64,000 bases of DNA from Simmondsia chinensis (Eukaryota; Streptophyta; Magnoliopsida; Caryophyllales; Simmondsiaceae). The position numbers and the translations under genes were made by a program. The stretch's first letter is position 1, and the number at the start of each line of letters is the position of its first letter. Shown one piece after another: positions 11,076 to 21,427 of this stretch. The DNA is taken from contig JAGTTD010000010.1 of assembly GCA_018398585.1 (NCBI GenBank), forward strand, positions 22,949,739-23,013,738, written 5' to 3'. The notes beneath the pieces were generated by a model. The model saw only the letters and a list, made by a program, of their open reading frames with translations. It made no database searches and was not told the origin of the DNA.

Positions 11076-11560
11076 TGTTACGCTCGGGATTGATTCCCGA
11101 ACATAAGCTAATATAATTTGGATAGATTGAGAGTATGAGATGAGAAAGAATATAGAATTTAGATGAGAAAGAAGAGTTTTGGAGTTAGATGAGAGAAAGA
11201 AGGGAAGGGAATGAGAAAAGAGAGTTTAAATCTCAAATGAGAGATTGTTTCAGATTTTCATTGATTGGATGTCCAAATGAACATACATTCACACTTATTT
11301 ATAACAATCTAATGGCAAAGAAACTAGACAAACCTTAGAACAATCTAGAATCTAACTAACTAGTATTTCAATTATTGAATTGGTGCCAAAACACAAATGT
11401 AATAGCAGCAAGTAGTAACTAACAGCAACAGCAGTATGCAACGCAGCAGCAGCAGAGCAGCACGCACCAGCAGCACTGAAATTAACAGATTTTCCCGCCA
11501 CAGCTCTCCCGCCTTATTTGCTCATTTAAAATTCGAGTCTCGTATTCTCGGTTTGTAACA
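11076..11560 (-). repeat. 5' LTR of gag-only element
   Basis: 485 bp, same length and ends as the copy at 8107-8591, followed on its right by the ATTTA target duplication. Confidence 0.93.
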
Positions 11561-12087
11561 ATTTACATGAATTATTTTCCTTGATTTCTTGAAGATTATC
11601 AACTGATAATCCACACGTTTCTTCCACATCACATGGTTCTTCCACATCTAGTAGTAGTGAAGAAGAAAAATCATATGCTTGGGAGTTATTGGACCGATTC
11701 AAGCCTAGACAAAATCCCACGTCATGTGATGAGTTAGATTATTACTTGCGCTCGCCTATGCTCTAGTTCTTCTCAAAACCGGAGAGTCCGCGCTTTGATC
11801 TTTTGCAATGGTGGTGTTTCAATCAAACCCTATATCCCATGCTTTCCAGTATGGCACGGGATATACTAGCGTGTCCGGTGTTTTCAGTAGCATTGGAGTG
11901 TGCTTTTAGTGCAGGTGGTAGGTTGCTTGGAACGAAAAGAGTAAAGCTGTCATCGTCCAGCTTAGAAATGTCAGTGTGCTTGAAAGACTGGCAGCACGCA
12001 GCGGATAGGGAGCAAGAACAGCTCAAGTTGGGTTCATCGAGTGAGGGAACAAGACTAACGGATAGGGACCAAGACCTGCCAGCTTAG
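11561..12087 (+). pseudogene. hAT transposase C-terminal dimerisation domain
   Basis: Continuation of the transposase split at 8106. After a serine-rich stretch (SSSEEEKSYAWELL-like, 11640-11690) comes DELDYYLRSPM (about 11730-11760). A frameshift follows, then FDLLQWWCFNQTLYPMLSSM (about 11795-11855), ARDILACPVFSVALECAFSA and GGRLLGTKRVKLSSSSLEM. This is the hATC dimerisation motif set (LxWW, YPxLSxxARDxL, ASExxFSxGG), here with the glutamate region changed. Downstream AT-rich sequence (12090-12340) is the element's 3' non-coding part. Confidence 0.88.
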
Positions 12088-12440
12088 ACTAAGTTCTTCA
12101 TATTATTGTAATTCTATTTCTCTATAGCATAAGTTTTTATAGAATGTATTTGTAATTTTAAATGGTGCAGTTGTATTTGTTAATAATTTATGATGCATTT
12201 TATTTTGTTCGCTACATTTACCATTATTTATGATTGTGTTGTATTATATTTGTATGTTATATCATTCATCAATGAATTGTAATTATATTTTGGACAAAAC
12301 AGATGTGTATTTTGTATTTTTATAAGTTGTATTAAATTGAGGGGGTGGGGGGGGGAGCCAGGCCAGCCCGAGTCGGGGCCTGGCTGGGAGGGCTAGCGCG
12401 AAGCCCAGGCCTAGCCCGGCCCGGCCCACGGCCACCTCTA

Positions 12441-12791
12441 ACTGTGCATGGCTCAATTAAGTGAGATACCAACATATCTTCACTTGATGGCTTCGCAGTC
12501 TTTACAAGAAGAGAAGCTAAGTACTTAGTGTAGTTCTTGTTCCAGTGGCAAGTCTTTATGCAAAAGAAACACTTTTCTTTTGCTGACCTCTTTATGGACT
12601 TGGTTGCTACAGTAGCAACCTTACCCTTTCCTTTTTTTTCAGTAGGTTCATTGAGAGCAATAACTAAGTCTAAGTTGCTTTTTCAGGCATAGTAATTTGG
12701 TCCAATGAGTACATTATGCCTTAGAAATGAGTTAAGTTCACCAACCGTATCCATTTCAAAATACTATAAATGCAAACGTGTATCTAATTGA
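12441..12791 (-). pseudogene. Ty1/copia gag knuckle remnant, right part
   Basis: Right-hand continuation of the copia remnant. The minus strand reads MDTVGELNSFL, then NEPTEKKGKGKVATVATKS, then CFFCIKTCHWNKN (a degraded CCHC knuckle) and KYLASLLVKTAKPSSEDMLV, leading toward the protease DSGTT beyond the hAT. The gypsy element at 12792 ends it on the right. Confidence 0.7.
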
Positions 12792-13223
12792 TGTAGCGCG
12801 TGTATGGGAAATAGGGGTAAGGGAAGGTTCCACGGCCTTCCCTTTGAATTTTATTAATAAATGACAAAATTACAAAGGGAGATTTGATTGCTCAGTTTCT
12901 CGTAGGTCAAGAAACGAGTTCAAATAAAAAGAAAACAATCTGAAATTTTAATTGGAATTGCCTAAACCTAACCTAGACTTCTCCTTTTTATAGAGGAGGG
13001 ATAAAGAAGATTTGAATTCAAAATTTGAATTCAAATCTACATTAATTTAGGAAACTAACAAAATCAAATCAGCAAAATAAGGAAAAGAACAAATTTGTTA
13101 AGAAAATCACAAAAAATATCGTGGCTGAAATCTCACAGGTTTGGTACTGGAGCTGTTCTTGGCGTCATGCCAAATTCCCTCTCGCCAACCTACTCACCAG
13201 GATCATCTAGGCTGGCTGCATCA
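12792..13223 (-). repeat. 3' LTR of gypsy H
   Basis: Matches 17761-18210 with small indels. On the minus strand it starts TGATGCAGC and ends near GCTACA. Confidence 0.85.
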
Positions 13224-15683
13224 TCCTTCCCATGTTGGAGAGAATTTGTCTGCGAATTCATCTGGGGTTCGGCTGTGTCATTCTCGCCATGACGCAGAGT
13301 GAGGTGCTTGATGTTGAAGACATAAGAGGTTCTCATACCTAGAGGGAGCTGGAGACGATAAGCATTATTGTTGATATTTTCCAGAACCCGTCGAAGGGCC
13401 AATTTTACATGCCGTAAGCTTGCTGTGCTCCCAAGTAGGGAACCTCTCTCGTGTCAAAATGGCCCATACCTTGTCACCAATCTGGAGCTAGACGTGCCTT
13501 CTCTTCTTGTTAGTGTGATGCTTATATTTAGCGGTTGCTTCTAGCAAGTGAGCTCATGTCTGTTCGTGCACGTCCTTGATGAAGTCCTCTACTTTCCCAT
13601 GCAGCCAGGTTAAGTCCAGAGCTGGAACGAAGTCTATTGGAGCTCGTGGAATGAAGTCGTGGACAATATGAAATGCTGCAAACCTGGTACTGCGGTTAAC
13701 GGAGCTATTGTAAGCGAACTCGACCTGATGGAGCTTTGACACACATCCCTTGGCGTTCTCTGCTACAAGGCAATGTAGGAGGTTGCCTAGGGATCGGTTG
13801 ATGACCTCAGTTTATCCATCAGTTTGGAGATGATGGACAATGCTGAAAGCTAAGGACGTGTTAGTAGGGATGGCAATGAGGCGGGGCGGGTACGGGGGGT
13901 GTCTCCTCCATACCCGTACCCGCCACCCAAATACAATTCCCGTACCCGCCCTATTACCCGCCACGGGTATGAAGTGGATACCCGTACCCGCCCCGACGGG
14001 TACAAACTCATACCCGTACCTGCCCCATTACCCACGGGTATCCAACGGGTATGCATTACCCGCCCCGTACTCTCTCTAATGTGCGCAGAAAACGATCATC
14101 TATACCGGGTCATATTAGTTATTTAATACTACTTTTAAAAATTAATTATATTTTTTTATAACATTGATAAATAATTTGGGTTATTAAATTTAAACACGTA
14201 TTATTTTAATTTGAAGGTTAATTATGTACAAAATAAAGCGGGTACGGCGGGTATGAGGTGGAGTGGGGTGGGTATGGAGCGGGGTGGGGCGGATACAAAG
14301 CGATACCCATACCCGCCCATACCCGTGACGGGTACGGGGCGGGTACACCAAACCCGTACCCACTACTCGCCCCACTTAAACCCATACCCGCCCCATTGCC
14401 ATCCCTAGGTGTTAGCCATCTTCCATAATGTTCTCCATAAGTGGTTGACAAAGCGAACGTCTCTATCGAATACTTTGCTCACGGGTAGTCCATGCAATTT
14501 GTAAAGCTCCTTGAAGTAAAGACCCTTGATGTGAATGTCATCTACAGCTCTTTTACACCCAATGAAGTGTGCCATCTTTGAAAATCGATCTACCACGACA
14601 AATATTAAATTAATATGCCCCGGTGGTTCGCGGCAATCCCAACACGAAGTCCATGCTAACATCTGCCCTAGGTTGGCTCGGAATGGGTAATGATAAGTAA
14701 AGCCCAGCATTGATGACACCACGCTTTGAGAATCGAAAAATGCGGCAGCGTTGGACAAACCTCTCAACTTCTCGGCAAAGTGTTGGCCAATAGTAGCTGG
14801 CAGTAATGAGCTTAAGGGTCTTGCCTCCGCCAATATGACCCGCATTGTGCTTCTCTTCAATAATCTTGAGTCGCCAACTTAAATTCGGAATACACAACTA
14901 ATTACCATTGAACAAAAATCCACTATGAATGGAGTAATCTGGATTAGACCCATCCAGTGCTTCTCGCCATATGCTGCTGCAAGTGGGATCAAATCTGTAC
15001 AATTCTGCCATCTGGTCAAAACCCATGACTTCCACCTTGCTTTGTGCCAAGATCATTATTATTCTACTAAGTGCGTTTGCTACTTTATTCAGCTGGCTAG
15101 ATTTATGCTTTATGGTGAAGTGGAAAAGTTGGATGTAACTAGCCAACTTGGCATGTCTATCGGAGAGTTTGTTTCGACTATTGATAAATTTGAGGGCCAC
15201 GTTGTCTGTGTACAAGATGAACTCACAATTTTCTAGGTAGGAATGCCAATGTCTCAAGGCTCTTACCAATGCGCAGAACTCCAAGTCATAAGTGGAGTAG
15301 TTTAGCCTAGAACCGTCCAGCTTCTCACTAAAGTAGGCGACTGGCCTCTCTTGCTGGCTGAGTATGGCACCAATAACGATCTTGGAGGCGTCGGTGTGCA
15401 ACTCGAATGTGTTTTGAAAGTCTAGGAGAGCTAACACTGGTGCCGTTGTCAACTTCTCTTTGATCTTGGCGAATGCAGACTCAGCTTGTGGTGTCCATAT
15501 GAAAGTCCCTTTCTTCACACAGTCAGTGATTGGCGCCATTATGGAGCTGAAGGTAGGAACAAAGCGTTTGTAGAATGACTCCAACCCGTGAAAGCTACGG
15601 ACCTCGCCTATTGTTCTCGGTTGCGGCCAGTCTCTAATGGCTTCAATCTTCCCTTCATCCGCAGAAATCCCATCCTTGGACAC
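13224..15683 (-). pseudogene. Gypsy H RNase H and integrase, split by MITE
   Basis: From 15683 leftward: the end of the RT/connection (AIRDWPQPRTIGEVRSFHGL), RNase H (FELHTDASKIVIGAILSQ near 15430, LHTDN-like LYTDNVALKF near 15195, DRHAKLASYIQ), then the integrase zinc region (AGHIGGGKTL, ASYYWPTLCREVERFVQRC at 14860-14740) and core (DVSMDFVLGLPRT near 14660, FVVVDRFSKMAHF near 14590, SKVFDRDVRFVNHLW near 14470-14430). The core is interrupted by the MITE at 13865-14407. VEFAYNSSVNRST (about 13720) and the C-terminal tail (NAYRLQLPLGM, 13360) follow. The tail resembles the integrase C terminus of plant chromoviruses, but I see no clear chromodomain. Confidence 0.82.
13865..14407. mobile_element. 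Non-autonomous hAT element (543 bp)
   Basis: Terminal inverted repeats TAGGGATGGCAATG and CATTGCCATCCCTA, extended by GC-rich subterminal inverted copies of GGGTACGGGC-type motifs, with an AT-rich core at 14110-14230. Flanking octamers cgtgttag (13857-13864) and ggtgttag (14408-14415) match at seven of eight bases, the 8-bp duplication expected of hAT. No transposase; the small open frames inside are artefacts of the repeats. Confidence 0.88.
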
Positions 15684-15699
15684 AATGAACCCAAGGAAT

Positions 15700-16300
15700 G
15701 TAACTCAATCTCTCATAAACTCACATTTCTTGAGTGTGGCAAAGAGGTTTTGAACCCTCAAAGTGTTGAAGTATCTCGCTGAGATGGCGAAGATGATCGT
15801 CTCGATCCCAACAGTAGATAAGGATGTCGTCAAAGTACACAACGACGAACTTTCCAATGAAAGGGTGAAGAACTTGGTTCATGAACCTCATGATCATACT
15901 CGGAGCATTGGATAACCCCAATGGCATGACCATCCACTCATAAAGTCCTTCCCTCATCTTGAAAGTTGTCTTCCACTCATCTCCAGGTTTGATGCGGATT
16001 TGATGATACCCGCTCTTGAGATCAAGCTTAGTGAACACCTTAGCACATTACAGCCGGTGCAACAAATCATCAAGCCTCGGTATGGGAAAACAGTAGCGTA
16101 CCTTAGACTTTCGGATGCTTGGCTTCCAGGACCTTTGGTCTTTCCTCCTTCTTTGGAAGTAATGCAGTCTTAACCGCCTCGAAAAAGAAGCTATAAGTGT
16201 TCTTTCTTCCATCATAAACGGCTCCTCGATCATATTGCTAAGGATGTCCCACTAACAAGTGGCATGCATCCATGGTTACTACATTGCACCAAACCCCATC
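15700..16300 (-). pseudogene. Gypsy H reverse transcriptase
   Basis: The minus frame at 16038-15721 reads [20 protein letters not shown], then [34 protein letters not shown] and [11 protein letters not shown] (catalytic YFDD near 15835), the conserved gypsy RT blocks. The upstream part (16050-16300) is in other frames with stops. The RT is adjacent to RNase H with a frameshift near 15720. Confidence 0.9.
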
Positions 16301-16594
16301 TCTGTATTTAGGCCCAATGGAAAATTTCAAGAAGCATCGTTTGGAAACCGTCACCTAGTTCCCCTTCTTCAACAAAGAAAGTTTGTATGGATGTGGGTGT
16401 GCCTCCGTCTTCAGCCCCAACTTCGTCACGGCCTCTTCGGAAATCACATTTTCACAACTCCCCGAGTCAATAACCACCAGGCACCCCTTGCCGCCAATAG
16501 TGCAAGTTGTTTGAAAAATGTCATTTTACAACCACCTGTTTCCGTGTTCTTCTTTTGGTGCGAAGTATACATGTCTAACGACCAGCAATTGTCC

Positions 16595-17740
16595 CTATTC
16601 ACCTTTAACATGGTCCTGCTCTTGTTCCGCCAACTCCTCTAGGCCATCCTCATTAATGGTTTCGTTATCCTCCACTCTTGGCTCTTCAATGAGAAGGGCC
16701 TTACCCGATTTGTCTCCTTCACGGCATTCTGAAGCCATCTCACCACATTTGAAGCAATGAGTTCTAGAGGAACTCGCCAAGTCCTGATAGGGTTTTCTAG
16801 CAGTGTTGATGGTTGGTGTTCTCATCTTTACAATCTGTATTGGCATCGTGCGAGTGTGATCTTTTTCTCTGGTTGGCGTGTTCCAGTTACCGCCAGTAGG
16901 ACAACGTCTTTTTTGACGTTGCACATTCATTGCTCTTTGTATGACTTCAGACATACTGAAGATGTCAAACATGTTAAGGACGTCCTGAATACTCTCCCTC
17001 AATCCACCAATGTAACGGTCCGCCAATTGTTCCCTTGATTCTGCCAAGTCAGTTCTGGCTACTAAGGCTTGGAACTCCAATGTGTAATCTTCCACAGTCT
17101 TTGAACCTTGACAAAGGCTCTGCAGGCATTGGTACATCATACGGGCATGATAGTGAGGCAAGAAGGCGCCTCACAAGTGTTTCTTCATCTTTTTCCGAGA
17201 TTCAATCTTAGGCTTGCCTTGTCTTAGCCGGATCTACTTCTGTTGATTCCACTAGGTGGCTGCGCCACCCCGAAGGCGGGTAGTGACAAGTGGCGCCTGC
17301 TTTCATTCCGATATCTTTCTAAACACCAATATCTATTCAATAGCAACGAGCCAATCAAGGAATTCTTTTGGACATCATCCACCATTGAACTTCGGGATCT
17401 CAATCCAAAGTCCGAATTCCCACCTCCGATCATCACAGTCATCAACATGGCATTGATGGCATCTGAATTTGGCTTCGGAATCTCCTCTTCATGAAAACGG
17501 TTTGGGAGGTGCTCATCCATGTCTCCACGTATTGCGCCCAATGAAAGAGGGCGTTGGGGTCAAACTCCATCCGGGAGATCTGGATTTGCCCCGAATTGGA
17601 TTAAGCATCGCTCAAGCCACCGAAATTTCTCTTCCGATTCCTCCAATCTCCTCTCGTGCTGTTGATGTCGGTCACGGTCAGTATCGCCTTCAACGGTGGC
17701 ATTCCTCTAACGTCTAGGGGCCATCATTCAGGAAGCATTA
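16595..17740 (-). pseudogene. gag: Gypsy H gag remnant
   Basis: The minus frame at 17161-16595 has YHARMMYQCLQSLCQGSKTV, YTLEFQALVARTDL and LADRYIGGLRESIQDVL, typical of the retrotransposon gag domain, then THCFKCGEMASECREGDKSG, a CCHC knuckle shortened by a small deletion that removes the histidine. The N-terminal part (17160-17740) is in other frames. An acidic stretch (EEPRVEDNETINEDGLEELA) follows the knuckle. Confidence 0.8.
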
Positions 17741-17743
17741 TGC

Positions 17744-17755
17744 GCTCTGATGCCA
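17744..17755 (-). promoter_or_regulatory. Primer-binding site of gypsy H
   Basis: Minus-strand TGGCATCAGAGC, a Met-tRNA complement with one change, five bases inside the right LTR. Confidence 0.8.
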
Positions 17756-17760
17756 ACTAA

Positions 17761-18210
17761 TGCAGCATGTGTATGAGAAATAGGGGTATGGAAGGTCCAA
17801 TGGCCTTCCCTTTGAATTTTATTAATAAACAACGAAATTACAAAGGGGGATTTGATATTTCAATTTCTCACATGTCGAGAAACTAGTTCAAATAAAATGA
17901 AGACAATCTAAAATTTTAAATGGAAAAACTATCAAAACCTACCCAGACTTCCCCCTTTTATAGGGGAGGAATAAAGGCGATTTGAATTCAAATCTACATT
18001 AGTTTAGGAAACTAACAAAATCAAATTAATAAAATAAGGAAAAGAACATATTTGTTAAGAAAATGACAAAAAATCGTGGCTGAAATCTCGAAGAAATGGT
18101 ACCAGAGTTGTTCTTGACGTCACGCCAAGTTCCCTCTTGCCAATCCACTAGCCAAGTTGTCTACTCGTCTCTGTCCCATCTCGTCTGGATCGTCTAGGCT
18201 AGCTGCATCA
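17761..18210 (-). repeat. 5' LTR of gypsy H
   Basis: Paired with 12792-13223. Contains CCTTTTATAGG-type TATA sequence (about 17950-17970). Confidence 0.85.
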
Positions 18211-18319
18211 ATAACTGTATAATAAAAGTCATGTATAAAGCAGTGATATCTATTCTTTTATTTTAGCATACACATTAAGTAAGGTATCCACTAAACTGTA
18301 CTATCATGCATGCCGTGAT
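18211..18319. other. Short unassigned segment between insertions
   Basis: About 109 bp between gypsy H and element A, ending in GTGAT, the target duplication of A. It may be copia remnant or the end of element C; I cannot decide. Confidence 0.4.
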
Positions 18320-19257
18320 TGTTAGGAACAGTGTCCGAAAATTCATATTTATTCTAGATACATTAATTTAATTAATAATGAAGTCCCAATTGTTTCCTAG
18401 TTAAATTTGTGTATTTGAGCATTTATACTGCATGTGATTTTCTTTTGGGAGACATCCATGAGATGGTTGTAGTCTTCATACTACAATTTATAAGTTTGTT
18501 CTAAGTGGTTTATGAGACAAAGCCACAGATAGACTTGGAACAAATGATATGGATTGTTATTTGAAATACTCGTAGTCGAAGATAAGGTTGGACCACTTGT
18601 ATGTTAAGATTATAACATGACACTTTAGATGGCTTGTCTTGGTCATGTGGATGGAGATCCAAAAGTGTTAAGTTAGTATGTTTAATAAGATTGACACACT
18701 GAGTTGGACCATGCGGGTTACCTATTTCTAGACTACTATCAGAGATGAGTGATTCACGTTGTACTGTTTGAACAACGACTCTAAATCCTGAGGGTATTAT
18801 TGACTTGTGCATGGAGCGTTAGTTACTTTAGTAAGGTCTAAAACGAATGACTGAAATCCCATGTACACTCGGTAGCGGCGTGAAGTGTGACAAGGATCAG
18901 GTATTCAATATGGAATCTACAGTCTCTTATGAGATACAGATGTCCCCTTAGTTGATTCGCAAATATTTGAATAGTTTGGAAACTTTGTCTATAGTCTCTC
19001 ACTGGGACGCCCACCAGGACGCCCAACAACCGGTATTAGGGCAAAGGGTTTATAGAGATAAACCTTTTCCCAGGAACTCTCGCACGTAAGGTGTCACGAA
19101 GCGTGACTTTCCGACCGGGGGCTTAGGTAGGGAGAAGAGCCTCCTACTCTAAGTGCTCTAATAGGTGCCTATTATTGTAACCATAGTTGAGAACTGTGAA
19201 CCCAATAGTCGGCATCAGAGTTTATTTTTTAACAAAATTCATATGTTTTTCCCAATA
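18320..19257 (+). repeat. 5' LTR of element A, internally deleted
   Basis: Starts TGTTAGGAACAG and ends CCCAATA, where the 3' LTR has CCCAACA (a C-to-T change). Relative to 24320-26424 it lacks about 0.6 kb after position 18985 and about 0.67 kb near 19025. Not protein coding. Confidence 0.85.
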
Positions 19258-19259
19258 AT

Positions 19260-19272
19260 TGGTATCAGAGCC
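19260..19272 (+). promoter_or_regulatory. Primer-binding site of element A
   Basis: TGGTATCAGAGCC, an exact match to the usual plant initiator-Met primer site, two bases after the LTR. Confidence 0.9.
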
Positions 19273-19379
19273 TGCCTCTGATTACATTCATGATATACCT
19301 GACTAGGTATAATAAGATCGAAATAAATAGATTTGCGATTTAATAAAATTAGAAATTTTATTAAGAAGAAAAATTAAGT

Positions 19380-19625
19380 TAATTTGACGTATCTATTTAA
19401 ATTGTTTAAATTGATAATGAATTAGTGATTAATTCAGATTATTGTTTGTATTTGTGATTTAAATTGTTTGAATCATAAAGAAATTAATTGTTAATTAGAT
19501 TGTTTTAATGTATCGATTTAAATGATTTAAATCGGTTAAATAAGTTAATAGTTAACTAGGTTGTTTATAGTGACGATTTAAATTGTTTGAATAGTTAATG
19601 AATTAATCGTTAATTTGGAACAACC
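19380..19625 (+). repeat. ATTTAAATTGTTT tandem repeats in element A
   Basis: Three to four diverged copies, spaced about 60-75 bp, of a motif like CGATTTAAATTGTTTGAAT followed by TTAATnnTTAA. Similar repeats occur in inverted sense in element C (32390-32530). Confidence 0.7.
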
Positions 19626-19990
19626 CATATATTTGCGATTGTGTTGTTCGTATAATGAGATTGTACGTTCTCAGTCATGATTTATGAAATCGAAAAAAAT
19701 TGATCTAACAGGATTAGATTCAAATATTTTTATAAATTTGGATAAAGTAGAACTAATGAGATTAGATTTAATTATTTTATACGAAATCGGATAAAATTGA
19801 TTTAATGAGATTAAATTCAATTTATTTTAAAATTAAAAAAAATTATGACGCAGTTGTCAGCGTCAGGCTAACGCTGATGTCATGGACGTCAGCTGCTGAC
19901 GTCAGCATGGGGTATTTTTTAAAATAAAAAAATTTATTTACTGATTTGCATAACAATTATTAATTAATTATTTTATTAATTAGTTTTCTT

Positions 19991-20514
19991 TTAGAGTGAG
20001 ATTCTAAATTAAATTATGAGATAATTTAAGTTGTAAATTAGAGTATTTTAAATAAAACTTATTTGAAATTATTTTAGAATAAAATTTTGAAATAGACTAT
20101 AAGATAGTCTAAGTTAACCTTAATTTTAAAATAAAAATTAAATTTTGTTAATTAAATTTTAGAATAAGATTCTAAAGTAGACTACTGGATAGTCTCAGCT
20201 TGTTTGATTTTAGAATAAGATTCTAAAAAATAGACTATGGGATAGTCTAAGCACAAAATCGTTGCTATTTTTAAATAAAATTATTTTAATTTAATTTTGG
20301 AATTAAAATTTTGAAAAGTAGATTATGTGATAATCTAAATTAAATATTGGTATTATTTAATTAAAATTAATTAATTAATTGGATTTTAGAATGATATTCT
20401 AATGTAAGATTATAAGATAATCTATACTATAAAACGATAATATTTTAAATAAATAAATAAATTAATTTTGGTTAATCTTAGAATGAGATTCTAAAGGGGA
20501 TTATGAGATAATCC
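19991..20514 (+). repeat. Tandem hairpin array in element A interior
   Basis: About seven diverged units spaced mostly 82-91 bp. Each has two short inverted repeats with a 3-nt loop: type 1 TTAGAAT-nnn-ATTCTAA (e.g. 20159-20175, 20210-20226, 20386-20402, 20478-20494) and type 2 (e.g. TAGACTAT-AAG-ATAGTCTA at 20093-20111, TAGATTAT-GTG-ATAATCTA at 20319-20337, GGATTAT-GAG-ATAATCC at 20498-20514). Type 2 stems differ between units by paired changes that keep complementarity. Element C carries the same array. Function unknown; an RNA role such as packaging or dimerisation is inference. Confidence 0.85.
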
Positions 20515-20519
20515 AGGTT

Positions 20520-21030
20520 GTAAATAATTAAAAACCACTAGTTATAAAAATCAAGTGGGAGTGAGTTTTCAATTGTTGTAACCTCACGGTCTCCATTATC
20601 GGTCTAGCAGTATAGTAGATCGATCGGCCTCCCTACGGAGGATGTCGGTTTGCAAATTACAGGGTTATACTTCTTTAGGATAAACCAAAGTGCAAAGAAG
20701 CGATGCGACCATGCTGCCTTGGAGTATTTCATGCATTTGTATGGAGGTTTAGGTAATGGTTTACACTTGACTAGCGTGATGCATTAGCCTCCCCGAGGAG
20801 CTCTGTTGTATCATGTTAGAGACTAAGGTAAAGTGGTGAGTTAATCATGTTTAGTAAGAGTTGCAAGAAAAACAGGTTAATTGAGAATAGTTCCCACCTG
20901 AACTAGCTTCGTGCGACCCCGCCGCCGGGGAGTAAGGAGTGGTGTGTTTGGGTCATCATTGTGTTATGACTTGACAAATTTTAATTGTATTTTCTGGTTG
21001 TAATTGTTGATAAGTATTTCGTTGAGGAGT
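20520..21030 (+). other. Element A interior, 3' part, non-coding
   Basis: Conserved between A and C (31440-31700 reversed), including GTGCAAAGAAGCGATGCGACC. No coding capacity seen. Interrupted at 21031 by gypsy D. Confidence 0.65.
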
Positions 21031-21362
21031 TGTTAGAATTCAAAATTCGCTTGGTAGCATTTAGGTGCCAAAAACGGTTGAAAGGACTAACCGGGTCCAA
21101 TTTTGATGGTTTGCTGCAGAATTGGCGGGAAAGGCAGTTAGTTGGTTTAGTTTGAATTTGTCTTGATGCAATGTGCCCAAATGTGTATAAATAGGGTCCT
21201 AAGCATGTAATTCAATCATCCAATTAATAAAAAATCAGATTCCTTTTGGAATTACTCCCTTTTCTCATCTACTTCTCTATTTCTCATCCCCTTCACTTTT
21301 TTTCTCATCTCAACTCTTTCTTCTACAAGGTTACACTTTTAATTTCGAATTGGAAGTTAACA
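21031..21362 (+). repeat. 5' LTR of gypsy D
   Basis: TGTTAGAATT...AGTTAACA, 332 bp. A TATAAATAGGG box at about 21187 is a plausible core promoter. No partner LTR found in the window. Confidence 0.82.
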
Positions 21363-21364
21363 AT

Positions 21365-21377
21365 TGGTATTAGAGCT
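21365..21377 (+). promoter_or_regulatory. Primer-binding site of gypsy D
   Basis: TGGTATTAGAGCT, two bases after the LTR; similar to the Met-tRNA complement with a C-to-T change and a different last base. Confidence 0.8.
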
Positions 21378-21427
21378 GGTGCAAGCAATCAATTGATTGA
21401 TTCAGGCTAGCTAAATCAAAGGAAAAC

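Larger units (their letters stand above)
8107..11560 (-). mobile_element. Gag-only LTR retrotransposon (TR-GAG type)
   Basis: Complete 3454-bp element with two 485-bp LTRs, a perfect 5-bp TSD (ATTTA at 8102-8106 and 11561-11565), a primer-binding site next to the right LTR and a polypurine tract next to the left LTR, so it reads on the minus strand. The 2.48-kb interior encodes only a Gag-like protein; there is no room for protease, RT or integrase. This matches the described TR-GAG class of non-autonomous elements, which rely on another element's enzymes. By eye the LTRs differ at roughly 16 of 485 positions, so it is younger than the hAT it split. Confidence 0.92.
5887..12440 (+). mobile_element. 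hAT DNA transposon, decayed, inserted in copia
   Basis: Bounded by 10-bp terminal inverted repeats TAGAGGTGGC (5887-5896) and GCCACCTCTA (12431-12440). GC-rich, G-run-containing subterminal regions lie at 5890-6115 and 12340-12430. Inside are a BED-finger, catalytic-region and dimerisation-domain transposase remnant (+). Removing the nested gag-only LTR element leaves about 3.1 kb, a normal autonomous hAT size. It interrupts the copia frame between the gag knuckle region and the protease DSGTT motif. The flanking octamers (tccacaca and actgtgca) are not an obvious duplication. Read on the minus strand, seven of eight positions are identical or differ by a transition, so a decayed TSD is possible but unproven. 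Confidence 0.85.
12792..18210 (-). mobile_element. Ty3/gypsy retrotransposon H, degenerate
   Basis: About 5.4 kb between two related LTRs (12792-13223 and 17761-18210), with a Met-tRNA-like primer site beside the right LTR. The minus-strand domain order is gag, knuckle, RT, RNase H, integrase, C-terminal tail, the Ty3/gypsy order. Many stops and frameshifts. A 543-bp non-autonomous hAT sits in the integrase. No convincing 5-bp duplication was found: the flanks attga and ataac do not match. The LTRs are visibly diverged, so it is old. It sits in the copia remnant, whose sequence may resume at 18211. Confidence 0.85.

Noticed and set aside
5879..12448. Definite 8-bp target duplication for the hAT
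   Set aside because: The flanking octamers tccacaca and actgtgca do not match; only a transition-based decay argument links them.
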